Assembly: GCA_035222895.1 (NCBI GenBank)
Contig: JAVYIG010007851.1
Span: forward strand, 32,378-96,377
Source: Strongylocentrotus droebachiensis
Taxonomy: Eukaryota > Echinodermata > Echinoidea > Camarodonta > Strongylocentrotidae
Direction: 5' to 3'
Length of the DNA: 64,000 bases
Below the pieces are notes generated by a model. The model did no database searches and was not told where the DNA came from. It saw only the letters and a list, made by a program, of their open reading frames with translations. Position 1 is the stretch's first letter; every line of letters starts with the position of its first letter. A program made the translations under genes and the position numbers. Below are positions 62,970 through 64,000 of the stretch, in pieces.

Positions 62970-63000
62970 TGTTGTTGTTATTGTTATTGTTGTTGTTATT
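62970..63000. repeat. (GTT/ATT)n microsatellite beside the 5' splice site of the RERG-like gene
   Basis: About 30 bp of GTTGTTATT-type simple repeat directly adjoin the GTAATT donor on the intron side. Confidence 0.85.
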
Positions 63001-63006
63001 AATTAC

Positions 63007-63086
63007 CTGTCCTGCAGTGTCTAGAATTTCAAAATCGACAGGCGCTAACTCCTCTGGGAAGAATCCTCGATGCCTGTAGATCATTT
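63007..63086 (-). CDS. RERG/RASL-type small GTPase, internal exon with DTAGQ (G3) motif
   Basis: 80-bp minus-strand exon between acceptor TCGTCATTTCAG and donor GTAATTAATA. It encodes MIYRHRGFFPEELAPVDFEI and then LDTAGQ. YRH is the start of the effector/beta-2 region of RERG (YRHQATID in mammals) and DTAGQ is the switch-II G3 motif. Upstream exons carrying the GxxxxGKS P-loop were not found before 64,000, so the gene is cut by the window edge. Confidence 0.86.
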
Positions 63087-63396
63087 CTGAAATGACGAAA
63101 AGGTGGAAAGACCAATGTTAGTTTTGCACATAGCAGAAGGATTAAAGGAAACCAAAACCTTCATACTAAGTTACTTTTATTGTAAAGTTTAAGATATTTG
63201 AAAAATATCAGTGAAAATTTGAACAAAATCGGGCAAGGAATAAGGAAGAGTTGGTGGTTGGTTCTTCGTTTAGATGGCGCTCTTCAATCTCAAAGATTAT
63301 TTGCGCCAGTCAATTTCGTGTATAGCTTTGGCGTGGGCTTCGGAAATCAACCCACGAGCGACTTTCCTTGGTGAAATGAAATTAATAGTGATATGG

Positions 63397-63400
<4 letters not shown>

Positions 63401-63425
<25 letters not shown>
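63401..63425 (+). repeat. Poly(A) run of about 25-26 nt
   Basis: Ends a roughly 260-bp segment (about 63,140-63,400) that carries no open frame; the tail suggests a retroposed sequence on the plus strand. Confidence 0.6.
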
Positions 63426-63427
<2 letters not shown>

Positions 63428-63539
63428 TGCAATATTAAAATTGCATAAAATGCACATAAAAGGCGAGATGGGAGTTAGTTGCAATTGTTCATGGAAAAAA
63501 CCGCAGATACTTCATTTTATATATTATTACAGGATCGAC

Positions 63540-64000
63540 ATAAGTTAAGGGGATCCCTGATAGCTTTAAAAGCTATCTAAAACGATTAGTATCGTATATG
63601 TAACCCAATAATTCACGAGTAAAATTGGGTTAGACATCAATAATTGTTTCAGATTGGGGTTGTTCAATTTAATCCTTTCTTTTAAGAGACGTCTATCTTT
63701 GTCGTATTTTGTACAATAGAAAATAAAATGTTTAATTGTTTCATCTTCTTGACAAACTTCACAAGACCAGTATCGTGTTGGTTAATTTGAAAAAAGGTAA
63801 TAATTTAAACTACAGTTACCTACTCTTAGTTGTTGTATCAAGCATTCTTCTCTGCGAGATAGGCCTTGTCCTATGTATGGGCTTTGAAACGTCGCTATGC
63901 AAAGCATATAAAAATCTACCGTGTTCTGCATTGTCCCATTCTGCTTGCCATAATTTGTTATAATGGATCAAACGAGAGGCTGCCAATTCACTTCTTGTAT
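63540..64000 (-). pseudogene. 3' end of a non-LTR (LINE) retrotransposon ORF2, frameshifted and stopped
   Basis: On the minus strand, running in from the right edge, one frame encodes ELAASRLIHYNKLWQAEW and RPISQRRML, then hits a stop. A second frame continues with NCSLNYYLFSN, another stop, and YWSCEVCQEDETIKHFIFYC, a CxxC...H...C cluster followed by Y-K-DRRLLKERI. This order (RNase-H-like end, then a CCHC-type C-terminal cluster) is typical of the 3' end of LINE ORF2 proteins. At least one frameshift and two stops show it is inactive. The remainder lies beyond 64,000. Confidence 0.7.

Overview
The window looks like a stretch of metazoan, probably echinoderm (sea-urchin-like) nuclear DNA. 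The support is GT-AG introns of 0.4-3 kb, many small non-autonomous DNA transposons and tRNA-derived SINEs, a strong excess of the palindrome TACATGTA, many poly-G/poly-C runs, and two animal-type signalling genes. The species call is inference and no search was run.

Layout. 1-11,220: no recognisable complete gene; degenerate tandem repeat, GA microsatellite and several MITE-like inverted-repeat elements. 11,228-16,239: a 5.0-kb insertion flanked by TA, with matching ends and A-rich TAGGGAAAAAATAG-type minisatellite near both ends; it may hold a small minus-strand gene. 16,240-23,180: repeats, including a 1.2-kb element at about 20.6-21.8 kb. 23,181-23,393: a terminal exon of an unidentified minus-strand gene. 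25,175-32,446: a 7.3-kb interval bounded by inverted repeats of about 400 bp. It encloses a small multi-exon plus-strand gene of unknown function (stop at 29,452, AATAAA at about 29,544) and two blocks of degenerate GGGGCACTT minisatellite.

33,769-46,405: a complete STK33-like serine/threonine kinase gene on the plus strand. Ten coding exons with consistent phases give 473 residues and every canonical kinase motif. Its introns carry many transposon insertions. Intron 6 holds a 24-copy, 64-bp tandem array made by amplification of the 3' end of exon 6 together with its 5' splice site. 46,406-61,655: intergenic, with SINE, MITE, microsatellite and interstitial telomeric-like sequence. 61,656-63,086: the last two coding exons of a minus-strand RERG/RASL-type small GTPase; the exon(s) carrying the P-loop lie beyond the window or were not found. 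63,540-64,000: a broken 3' end of a non-LTR retrotransposon on the minus strand.

The two recognised genes are unrelated neighbours. The most unusual items are the exon-derived, donor-site-bearing array in STK33, the two multi-kilobase inverted-repeat structures that appear to carry genes, and a recurring composite motif (GAACGTAYGTAA...GGACAGAA) at 20-24.6 kb.
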